Under the pieces are notes generated by a model. The model had not been told where the DNA came from. It did no database searches and saw nothing but the letters and a program-made list of their open reading frames with translations. This document shows, piece after piece, positions 9,098-17,345 of a DNA stretch of 53,185 bases (the first letter of the stretch is position 1; each line of letters starts with the position of its first letter). The stretch spans positions 1 through 53,185 of the forward strand of contig JAJZUQ010000015.1 of NCBI GenBank assembly GCA_021848385.1, given 5' to 3'. The stretch is from Deltaproteobacteria bacterium. Its GTDB lineage: Bacteria; Desulfobacterota; Desulfuromonadia; Geobacterales; Geobacteraceae. The position numbers and the translations under genes were made by a program.

Positions 9098-11842
9098 ATG
9101 AGTATGTTACTTGTCCACGAACTGCACGAAGCACGCGACCGAATCATCCTTCTTAAGCAGCAGTTAGAGCAAGCTTTGCATAAGGAGCTTCCGGCATATC
9201 GTCCCTTTATTGATGAACAGGTTATGCTTCTGACCGAGGCTCTGGAACAAGCGCATATTCCAGAACGGTATCGAGTGGCAGTTGTTGGACGCTTTAAGGT
9301 AGGTAAGTCTGCTTTTGTTAACAAGTTAGCCGGGGAACGTCTGGCGGGAGTGGATACAAATCCAGAAACTGCGGCAATTTCAATTTTCCGTTACGATACC
9401 CAAACACGGGCAGAGGTCGAACTGGTAAGTGTCGAAGATTGGCAGCGCCTTAAAGATGACCACGCCGATGACCCCAAAAATCCGGAAGTAAAACGCTATG
9501 ACCGATTTATCCATTTCAACGAACGCCCGCCGAGGAAAGACAAGGAAGGCCGCGATATACCCAGAGAACAGATCGATCTTGAAGGATTGGTCAAACAGTG
9601 GGTTCAACCCACTGGTAAGGTACACAAGATTATTGCAGAGGACTGGGGAACGCGAGATGGAAAAAAAGCCTTTCTAGCCGCCATCAAGAAATTCACTTCG
9701 GGGCAGGAACCGCTACATTATCTCGTCAACAAACTGACTATCTATGCCCCAATCCCCTTGTTACGCGATCAAATCGAGCTGATTGACACCCCAGGACTAG
9801 ATGATACTGAACACTTCCGGGTGCTACTGACGGAAGAACTCGTTAAAGATGTCGATGCAATCCTATTCTTAACCGTGAGTGGGGCGTCGTACAGTCAAAG
9901 TGATAAAGAATTTATCTTGCGGCAATTAAGACGGCGCCAGATCAAACATCTGCAATTGATTGTTACAAAATGCGATGAAACCTATGAAAATGCAGTTCGT
10001 GATGCACGGGAAAACGATGACGATCCCCCGACATATCCTGATTTCAAGGGTCGAGAAGCCAATCGTGTCAAGTCAGAATCAAAATCAACGCTGGATGAAC
10101 TCCTTCAAACTAATCAGCTAACTGACGAGGAGGGGTACTACTTCATAGAGCAACTTGACAATGTTCCCGTGCACTTGGTTTCTGCCAAATTCCATGATGA
10201 TGGAGAAATGGAAAAGGGAGGCATAGATGCCGTTCGCGATGGACTTTATCGGATTCTTTCCACCAGCAACCGCTTTGAGCAGGCGAGAAATATCCTGAAT
10301 GACCGGTTGGCGATCGCTTTAGAGCGGCTTCGTCGTGCCTTCGGAGAGCGACTGAATACTCTTGAGCGAGAATTTGACCCGGCCAGGGTACGTGAGGAAA
10401 TTGAATCTATCCGAACAGCACTTAGACAGAAGCTGGACACATTTGGTGAACGCTCGGGGGAAGCCCTTGGCCTCTTGGCAAATGACCAAGAGGCCTTGTT
10501 TAAAACGCTCCCGTTGCACCTCGACCTTATTTCCATGCAGGCGAAGGAGGTCCTTAACGACCTGGAAAAAGCCGATCTTATCAAGCATTGGAAAACAAGG
10601 CGATGCGGATACTGGGGAACTCTCTATGATTTGCAGGCAAAAGTAGCCGACCGCGTATTTCCAAAGGCTGAAGCGGTATTGAATGAATTGCGCGAGCATT
10701 TAGAAAGCTATATGGGCCAGGCTGGCCGGCAACTTGCGCAGTTGCAGTCGGAGCTGAATTCTCTCGAAGCCGACCACAAGCTGGCCGGGTTGGAACCGAT
10801 AGCGTTGGCTGCGGCGCAGACACCACTATTTGATGGACTCAGAAGGACGTTCCAGACGCTCGGAGAACAGGAGCGAGATGGTATTGTCTCAAAACTGGAT
10901 GACTTCGTGACTGAGGAGGTCCAGGAGCGGCTTGACGGTGCACGCAGCAAAGTTTCAGATGTTTTCGGCAAGGGTACTACCGTAAAGCAGGGAGACGAGG
11001 TTTCACGATTCTACGCAGAAATACGCAAACTGCTCGCTGACGCATTGCGGACCCATCTTGAAACGAGGATTCATGAGTTTGCCGGGGCAATAAGAAAAAA
11101 TGCGGAATCGGTTGGACCTCGAATCAGGGAAGCATCAGAGGAAGTGATCCAGCAACGCCTAAAAGCAATAGAATCTTCATTGCAAGTCGCTGCCGAAGGT
11201 CAACGAGAGCAAGTCACATCATATCTTAGCGGAATGGTAGCTCTACTGCGCAACTTTGCAGCAAGTCCCGAAGCAGTGGTACTTTCCCCCATCAATCCTC
11301 ATATTGTACATCCCGCAAGTGATACTTCGGAAATTGAAAATGCAGCTGAAATCGCACCCGATATGCTCAAAGAACAGCATTACGAAATTTTGGATAATGC
11401 GACTGGATACACATATGAACGGATTTTCCGCCCTTATATCGATGATGTTACTCATGTGATCATCGAAGATCCTTATATAAAACTTCCGCATCAAGTAGAC
11501 AATTTCTCTCGCTTTTGTGCCTTGGCCATTCGGTTCGGAAAAGTAAACCGGATCGAGCTCTATTCAGGCAAGCAGGCTGGGGAAAATACCGATGATGCTG
11601 ACAGTAGACTGGAAACATTAGCTCGTGACCTGAGTAGCAGAGGGGTAGCACTCACATGGCGAAGAGATTCTAGTCTCCATGATCGTGAAATCCGTTTTGA
11701 CAATGGCTGGACAGTGAAGATTGGCCGAGGGCTGGACTTGTATCATAAGCCTGAGAGTTGGGTTTCGGTTGAAGCTGCAGATCATAGCCTTCGCCGTTGT
11801 CGGCAGACTAAGGTTGACGTTTACCAGAATACCTCGATTTGA
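9098..11842 (+). CDS. Dynamin-like GTPase with C-terminal MITD1-type (MIT_C) domain
   Basis: The N-terminal GTPase has G1 GRFKVGKS (64-71), a G2-like PETAA (89-93), G3 DTPGLDD (about 229) and G4 TKCDE (about 289). A long helical stalk-like region follows. The last 140 residues read FRPYIDDVTHVIIEDPYIK, then SSLHDREIRFDNGW and IGRGLDLY. This is the signature of the MITD1 C-terminal domain, a PLD-like fold that binds membranes in the eukaryotic ESCRT abscission factor. The protein is probably a cytoplasmic GTPase recruited to membranes. GTG/TTG/ATG starts exist from 9065, but GGAGG at 9084-9088 fixes ATG 9098, giving 914 residues. The neighbouring RecD-like nuclease begins 43 nt later, suggesting a two-gene operon. 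Domain calls are strong; an antiviral role is inferred from the island context. Confidence 0.85.
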   Translation: MSMLLVHELHEARDRIILLKQQLEQALHKELPAYRPFIDEQVMLLTEALEQAHIPERYRVAVVGRFKVGKSAFVNKLAGERLAGVDTNPETAAISIFRYDTQTRAEVELVSVEDWQRLKDDHADDPKNPEVKRYDRFIHFNERPPRKDKEGRDIPREQIDLEGLVKQWVQPTGKVHKIIAEDWGTRDGKKAFLAAIKKFTSGQEPLHYLVNKLTIYAPIPLLRDQIELIDTPGLDDTEHFRVLLTEELVKDVDAILFLTVSGASYSQSDKEFILRQLRRRQIKHLQLIVTKCDETYENAVRDARENDDDPPTYPDFKGREANRVKSESKSTLDELLQTNQLTDEEGYYFIEQLDNVPVHLVSAKFHDDGEMEKGGIDAVRDGLYRILSTSNRFEQARNILNDRLAIALERLRRAFGERLNTLEREFDPARVREEIESIRTALRQKLDTFGERSGEALGLLANDQEALFKTLPLHLDLISMQAKEVLNDLEKADLIKHWKTRRCGYWGTLYDLQAKVADRVFPKAEAVLNELREHLESYMGQAGRQLAQLQSELNSLEADHKLAGLEPIALAAAQTPLFDGLRRTFQTLGEQERDGIVSKLDDFVTEEVQERLDGARSKVSDVFGKGTTVKQGDEVSRFYAEIRKLLADALRTHLETRIHEFAGAIRKNAESVGPRIREASEEVIQQRLKAIESSLQVAAEGQREQVTSYLSGMVALLRNFAASPEAVVLSPINPHIVHPASDTSEIENAAEIAPDMLKEQHYEILDNATGYTYERIFRPYIDDVTHVIIEDPYIKLPHQVDNFSRFCALAIRFGKVNRIELYSGKQAGENTDDADSRLETLARDLSSRGVALTWRRDSSLHDREIRFDNGWTVKIGRGLDLYHKPESWVSVEAADHSLRRCRQTKVDVYQNTSI

Positions 11843-11885
11843 CTACATCGTCGAAAAACTGTTGCTCTGAATTTATGGAGGGGTA

Positions 11886-14800
11886 ATGCCAATACACTTA
11901 TCTGCTCGCCTATCTTGGCACATGGATGGATGGAATGGTCATGTTTGCCAACATCCTGAAAGTAATAGGTATTGCATCGGACCCCATTCATATCCCGGTG
12001 ATAAAATCCGGGGAAGCCGCGACCTTGCTTGGGAGAAGTCAGTTGCCGGAAAGTCCTGCTCCAAAATTGAGGGAGCACCCCCATGTATTTACAGTATTAA
12101 TGCTTTCGGTGCTGACTCCCTGACTGCGTTTGATGATCCACCGGATTTCTTTCGTTCAGGCGATAGAACGGCTTGGCATCTTCCTCCTGCAACAGTTTGT
12201 GTCTGGCCATATGAAGCAATGTATGGCGATGAAGCAAAGGCTGATGGGCGAGTGGACAACTGGAAACGGTTAGAGCTGGCGAAAGAGTTCTTTACCGCAA
12301 TTGAACCTGAGAAGAGCCTGGTTTTTCACTATGCTAACCTGAGTAACCCTTTCAGTACGGAGGATGCCAAAAAGTACGTTGTAGTCGGTTTGTCGCGTGT
12401 AAAGAAACTTGGCGACATCGTCTATTATGAGGGCACTGACGAACAGACCAAGGAACAGTACGGCGGGGCTTATGTCTGGCAGAAAAATATCGAGACATTC
12501 TATCCCGATCAAGGGCTGCGAATCCCTTACCATCGATATATGGATAAACCGGAGCTGTTGGAGAAAATAACTCTGATCCCTGAAAACAGCCGCTGCTTCA
12601 AGTATGGTTCCCGTCATGTGAGTGATGATGACGCGTTGTCGCTGGTTGAGAGATTTATTGAAATAGTCACCTTCCTGCAGGATCTTGGTGACGATTCGGA
12701 GAATTGGAGTGTTAGGCTGCAATGGCTGAATAGCCTTGTTGCAGAACTTTGGAAGAGTCGAGGTCTTTTCCCGGGCCTCTCACGAGTGATGGATCTTGTT
12801 GGCCTCTCCAGCGCTGTCACCCCATTCCGATCTGCAGTTGCCAAAGGTCAGGAGAAGATCTTCCATGGTGCAGTATTCCAATGGCTGAATGCGGGGCTTG
12901 ATGATATTCCCGGTGTTTCAATTGGTAGTGCGGAAATCACGAAAATTCGTCGGCAGTGGAACCTCAGGACTGATGATGAGCGTCAGATCCTGACTGACTT
13001 GTTGCCGCGCATTGACTTGCCCGTTGACCAGATGGAACGGATTCTGAGCGTAAAGCGCATCGAAAATGGCCTGGAAGCTGGTCTCGGGGACATTCAGGCA
13101 AATCCCTATGTCCTGATAGAACAGTACGTCGGCGAGAATCCAGATGATACCATCAACTTCAGCAGAGTTGACCACGCGGTGTTCCCGTCCCCGGACCTTG
13201 GAGGAGAATTTCTTTTCGATACCGATGATTGGCGAAGATTACGCGCGTTGTGTGTTGATAGGCTAAAGTTCGAGACAAAGCATACCTTCCTTACGTGCGG
13301 CCAAATGTTACAAGATGTGAATCGACGTCTAAGCTATTTACCCGATTGGAAGCGCGTCGAGTTCACGGCCCGCTATCTGGAGGTGGATCGCACCAATCTA
13401 GAATTAGCCATGGTGTTCCGTAGGGAAGGCGAACGGGACTATGCTTATTTACGAGGAGCATACGAAGCTGAGAGAGAGATCGAAGACCGCATCCGGAAGC
13501 TTGCAGGCTATTCGGACATAACTTTCAGATCGCCAGTAACCGAAAAACACTGGAAGGACCTTTTGTTTGAAGCCAAGAGCCCATTAGCAGAAAAGAGTCG
13601 GCATGATTACGAGGTTGCGATAGAGGCTCAGGCGGCTGTATGTGCGAAAATCTTCAACCGTCCAATATCTGTGGTGTGCGGTGCTGCGGGCACCGGTAAG
13701 ACAACTATTATTAGATCAATAATTCAAGCAATAGAGAAGGCACACGGAACTGATGCTACGTTCCTCCTTCTTGCTCCAACAGGGAAAGCGGCAGATCGGA
13801 TTCGAGAAAAAACTGGCAAGGAAGCCAGTACCATCCATTCATTTCTAGCTCGTAGGGGGTGGTTGAACCCTAATCTTACCCTCAAGCAAAGCGGTGGGCA
13901 GCGTGAGGACCAAGTTACGACGTTTGTGATAGATGAAGCGTCGATGCTTGATCTCGAATTATTGGCTGCCGTCTTCAGGGCGATAAACTGGAGCGCGGTA
14001 CAGAGGATTATTTTGGTGGGTGATCCGAACCAATTGCCGCCGATTGGACGTGGCAAAGTGTTCGCCGATATAATCGAATGGTTGCGTAAAAACCATCCAG
14101 CAAGCATCGGCGAGCTGACAGTTAATCTGCGCCAGATGGAAAATCGACTTACGGGCAAGGGGACGGGGATACTTGACCTCGCCTCTGTTTATGTGCGTAA
14201 TCCAAACCGTGATCAAAAAGATGAAGAGGAGTCTATCCGTGCGGAACTCATGCTCCAGCGGCTCCAGGACCTTCCGCCAGATGGTACTGTGGATAAAGAT
14301 TTACGGGTTATCTACTGGAAAGGTGCGGATGATCTTCTAAGCAAAATAGTGAATCGCATAGTCGCCGATATGGAAGAAGACAGCGGGGAAAAGTTTAAAC
14401 CTGAAGCTGCTCATGCTCTATGGCTGGCGGCAACGCGAGGAAAAGAAAAGAACCCCCGACCCGATTATCACCAAGTGATCTCACCATACCGGCATGAAGA
14501 TTTCGGAACTGAAGCCATCAACCTTCGTATTCAGCAAGAGGCCCGCGGTGTTGGTATGCGACGTGTAGGCCAGTTGGCAGGGCTAACGCTATTTGACAAA
14601 GTGATTCAAGTTCGCAATCGAGGGGCATCTGATGCGATTTGGGCCTATAACCATCTGACAAGGCAGAATGAGCGTTCTTCGGTTTTCAATGGTGAGCTGG
14701 GCTTTGTTGTTCCTCACGCTCTTGATGGCTCGAAATGGCAAGTCCCAGAGAAAACATATTATCGGATTAAACGCTTTCAGGTACGTTTTTCCCGGAAAGA

Positions 14801-15524
14801 ACACCTTGCTTTTGCCTATGGTAAGGAACTCGGATACGCAATGGAGGGCACCAAAAAAAGATATCTGCCTGATGAAAAGCCCGAAGATAACCTTGAACTC
14901 GCCTACGCTATTTCGGTACATAAGTCGCAAGGCAGCGAGTTTGAGCGAGTATACTTCGTTCTACCAAAGCAAAAGACGGCGTTGCTGTCTCCTGAACTTT
15001 TCTACACGGGGATTACACGGGCAACGAGGCATTGCACTGTCCTTATCGAGGAGGATATTGCGCCTCTGTTGAAAATTCATCGCCCTGAGAGCTCCCACCT
15101 CGTTGGTATCAACTGTTCACTTTTTGAGTTTACGCCAGCACCTGACGGTTTCGAATTGATTCGGCGGGAAGGGTTCTTTGAAGAAGGGAGGATTCACCGC
15201 ACCCTGGCAGAAGCAATGGTTCGATCGAAGTCTGAGGTGATTATTGCAAACATGCTGTTCGACCGTGACATTTCGTTCCTCTACGAGAAACCGCTATATG
15301 CTCCTGACGGGTCGTTCTACTTGCCGGATTTCACAATCGTCTGGCGTGGAGAGCAATTCTACTGGGAACATCTGGGACTTCTTGAGCGTGATGATTATAA
15401 ACGCCATTGGGATACAAAGAAGGCTTGGTATGATCGCCATTTCCCTGGTCGCCTTGTGACGACAGAAGAATCCGGGAATCTTTCTATCGCCGCGAAAAAT
15501 CTCATAGAAACGAAATTTTCTTGA
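11886..15524 (+). CDS. RecD-like SF1 helicase with His/Cys-rich N-terminus and C-terminal nuclease-like domain
   Basis: This 1212-residue protein has a superfamily 1B helicase core: Walker A GAAGTGKTT at about 599, VIDEAS at about 681, GDPNQLPP at about 712, VHKSQGSEF at about 1011 and GITRATRH at about 1042. Its first 80 residues are rich in His and Cys (H12, H19, C21, H23, C30, H34, C58, C67), suggesting metal binding. The tail carries VRSKSEVIIANML at about 1112, LPDFTIVW at about 1146 and YWEHLGLL at about 1159. That spacing of acidic and basic residues resembles a PD-(D/E)XK nuclease. The protein could unwind and degrade DNA. It sits 43 nt after the dynamin gene with GGAGGGG just before ATG. 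Helicase assignment is firm; the nuclease and metal-binding calls are inference from motifs. Confidence 0.85.
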   Translation: MPIHLSARLSWHMDGWNGHVCQHPESNRYCIGPHSYPGDKIRGSRDLAWEKSVAGKSCSKIEGAPPCIYSINAFGADSLTAFDDPPDFFRSGDRTAWHLPPATVCVWPYEAMYGDEAKADGRVDNWKRLELAKEFFTAIEPEKSLVFHYANLSNPFSTEDAKKYVVVGLSRVKKLGDIVYYEGTDEQTKEQYGGAYVWQKNIETFYPDQGLRIPYHRYMDKPELLEKITLIPENSRCFKYGSRHVSDDDALSLVERFIEIVTFLQDLGDDSENWSVRLQWLNSLVAELWKSRGLFPGLSRVMDLVGLSSAVTPFRSAVAKGQEKIFHGAVFQWLNAGLDDIPGVSIGSAEITKIRRQWNLRTDDERQILTDLLPRIDLPVDQMERILSVKRIENGLEAGLGDIQANPYVLIEQYVGENPDDTINFSRVDHAVFPSPDLGGEFLFDTDDWRRLRALCVDRLKFETKHTFLTCGQMLQDVNRRLSYLPDWKRVEFTARYLEVDRTNLELAMVFRREGERDYAYLRGAYEAEREIEDRIRKLAGYSDITFRSPVTEKHWKDLLFEAKSPLAEKSRHDYEVAIEAQAAVCAKIFNRPISVVCGAAGTGKTTIIRSIIQAIEKAHGTDATFLLLAPTGKAADRIREKTGKEASTIHSFLARRGWLNPNLTLKQSGGQREDQVTTFVIDEASMLDLELLAAVFRAINWSAVQRIILVGDPNQLPPIGRGKVFADIIEWLRKNHPASIGELTVNLRQMENRLTGKGTGILDLASVYVRNPNRDQKDEEESIRAELMLQRLQDLPPDGTVDKDLRVIYWKGADDLLSKIVNRIVADMEEDSGEKFKPEAAHALWLAATRGKEKNPRPDYHQVISPYRHEDFGTEAINLRIQQEARGVGMRRVGQLAGLTLFDKVIQVRNRGASDAIWAYNHLTRQNERSSVFNGELGFVVPHALDGSKWQVPEKTYYRIKRFQVRFSRKEHLAFAYGKELGYAMEGTKKRYLPDEKPEDNLELAYAISVHKSQGSEFERVYFVLPKQKTALLSPELFYTGITRATRHCTVLIEEDIAPLLKIHRPESSHLVGINCSLFEFTPAPDGFELIRREGFFEEGRIHRTLAEAMVRSKSEVIIANMLFDRDISFLYEKPLYAPDGSFYLPDFTIVWRGEQFYWEHLGLLERDDYKRHWDTKKAWYDRHFPGRLVTTEESGNLSIAAKNLIETKFS

Positions 15525-15585
15525 TGACTGAAGGGCTCAATATGGACCTTTATAAAATAATTTGAGTAGATACGATCTGTGAACC

Positions 15586-16803
15586 ATGGCCATTAACCCA
15601 CAATCATTCTTCAACTTCGCCGCGCAGAATTACTCTCTTCTGCATGACATCTTCCGCAGAAGCGGCGGGATGAATGATGCTGAGTTGTCTGAGCTGATAC
15701 GACGGCACCGAATTGGTCTCGAGTCCCCCGCTGCACTTATAGAAAAACTCACCAGCCTCAAGATAATCGAACCGTTGCCAGATGCTACCGCAAGTTATGA
15801 AATGACTAGGACGCTTTCTGTTCTATTCCGTTTCCTGTTGCAAGAACAGCGTCTCACTTCGACAGCAGTCATCCAGGCCTACCTGGATGAACTTGAGCGT
15901 GTTCAGTCCGATCTTGAGCATGCTATCCGCGACAACAAGCATAGCCTTATCGAGCGCTCGCTTGATGAGATAAACGAAACAATGGAGCGGATTCGCCAGG
16001 ATTCGCGAGCCAACCGGGAAGCGATCATCAACGAAGTGATGGCGGTCAAGTCAAACCGGGACAAGCGGACCGTCTCCGAGCGATTCGAGAAAATCAACTA
16101 TCTCTGGAACCATTACCTCGAACCCCTCAAAGACCTGATCGATGTCCGTAAAACCATGGATGCTTCACTCGACGGCCTTGAGAGGCTGCTGAAACAGGGG
16201 GCAGAACAGTTTCTGCTGGATGGAGCGCTACATCGCGAATTTATCCGTTGTTCGGTTCGCCTTGTCAGGCTGCGTCGCGACATGACGGCAGATTTTCTGG
16301 AGTCCATGCACGAAGTTGAGCCGCTTTATGTCTCCCTGAAACAGGACAGTTCACTTGCCAGGGGGGTGGCACGGGCGCTGGAGCGGATTGCGCGGGAAGG
16401 TATCAGGAGCCTGAATCTGCCTGCTGCACTGGCAATTCCGTCGGGCTGGCTGCGAGAAGGTCTTTTTGATAACACAGACGTTGAGTCATTTCTGCACAAT
16501 GTACGTGGTTATCAGCCACAAGAGCCTCCAGTAATCAACCTCGGAGTGGAATCTTCGTCTCCGCGGTTCATCCCTCCGGACGAACTCATCGATACATTGC
16601 TGCAAGATCTCCCTGTCAGTGATGTTCTGCAGTGGCTTCTAACTCATTATGACGGCTATCCCTTCCCTGAACTGCTAAGGGCTTATGGCCGTATCTTCGG
16701 CAGCGATGCGTTTAAGGCCGGTTTTTCCAAAGAAGAAAAGAGTTACCAATTACCTGGAATAACGGTGCATGCTCGCCAGTTGGCAGTGGAGGCAAATGTA
16801 TGA
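15586..16803 (+). CDS. jetA: Wadjet JetA, MukF/MksF-like kleisin
   Basis: This 405-residue, mostly helical protein opens with a winged-helix-like segment (FFNFAAQNYSLLHDIF) and contains long heptad-like stretches (LDELERVQSDLEHAI). It is the first of four tightly overlapping genes whose other members are a MukE-like protein, an SMC ATPase and a Toprim protein. That is the jetABCD order. JetA is the kleisin that bridges the SMC heads and recruits JetB. The assignment rests mainly on order and on downstream partners, since the sequence itself is weakly conserved. The ATG at 15586 lacks a clear Shine-Dalgarno sequence, and no better in-frame start is obvious. The stop overlaps jetB by 4 nt. Confidence 0.82.
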   Translation: MAINPQSFFNFAAQNYSLLHDIFRRSGGMNDAELSELIRRHRIGLESPAALIEKLTSLKIIEPLPDATASYEMTRTLSVLFRFLLQEQRLTSTAVIQAYLDELERVQSDLEHAIRDNKHSLIERSLDEINETMERIRQDSRANREAIINEVMAVKSNRDKRTVSERFEKINYLWNHYLEPLKDLIDVRKTMDASLDGLERLLKQGAEQFLLDGALHREFIRCSVRLVRLRRDMTADFLESMHEVEPLYVSLKQDSSLARGVARALERIAREGIRSLNLPAALAIPSGWLREGLFDNTDVESFLHNVRGYQPQEPPVINLGVESSSPRFIPPDELIDTLLQDLPVSDVLQWLLTHYDGYPFPELLRAYGRIFGSDAFKAGFSKEEKSYQLPGITVHARQLAVEANV

Positions 16804-17345
16804 TCGAAAACCCGTGTGACCTCCCATACCTGGATGAGATATTCCAACGGCTCTGCCGTGGCAGGCATATCTGTGCAGAAGATGGTAATCACTATCATGC
16901 CCTGTTTGATAACTTTGATCTTTACCTGCAACTGTTTGATCGCCTGGGCTTCCGGCTTGAGTCGCACCCTCGTGATTTTTATTATTTTCGTGGAGAAAAA
17001 AGTCTTAGTGACGCCAGTTCCCGAATGGCACTGTTCATATTCATATTGATGGAGTTTCTCGAAGGCCAGGGGGAACCTGTCGCGGAAAGCATCCTCACCA
17101 AGGAATTCACGGTTGCCGACATGCCCCACTTTTCCACCGAGAGGTATCGGCTTTACATGAAGGAAAGCGGTATTGCAGATCATGACGGGCTCGAAGGGGT
17201 GGTGAACAATCTGGAGAAATTCGGGTTTGCAGTGCGTAAAGGCGGTTCGTTCCGGTTTCGCTCCCCGGTGTACCGATTTTTCGACATTTGCCATGCGATC
17301 CTGCAAGCCGATCAAAAACAGTCTGAGAGTGAGGTCCGCTTATGA
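16800..17345 (+). CDS. jetB: Wadjet JetB, MukE/MksE-like subunit
   Basis: The protein has 181 residues and overlaps both neighbours by 4 nt. It has the tandem winged-helix look of MukE/MksE proteins, with a start like LPYLDEIFQRLCRGRHI and an end like FRFRSPVYRFFDICHAI. These subunits bind the kleisin and help load the complex onto DNA. GGAGG at 16788-16792 is well spaced for ATG 16800. No catalytic motif is expected or seen. The size fits the family. Identity is supported by the gene order more than by single residues. Confidence 0.82.
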   Translation: MIENPCDLPYLDEIFQRLCRGRHICAEDGNHYHALFDNFDLYLQLFDRLGFRLESHPRDFYYFRGEKSLSDASSRMALFIFILMEFLEGQGEPVAESILTKEFTVADMPHFSTERYRLYMKESGIADHDGLEGVVNNLEKFGFAVRKGGSFRFRSPVYRFFDICHAILQADQKQSESEVRL

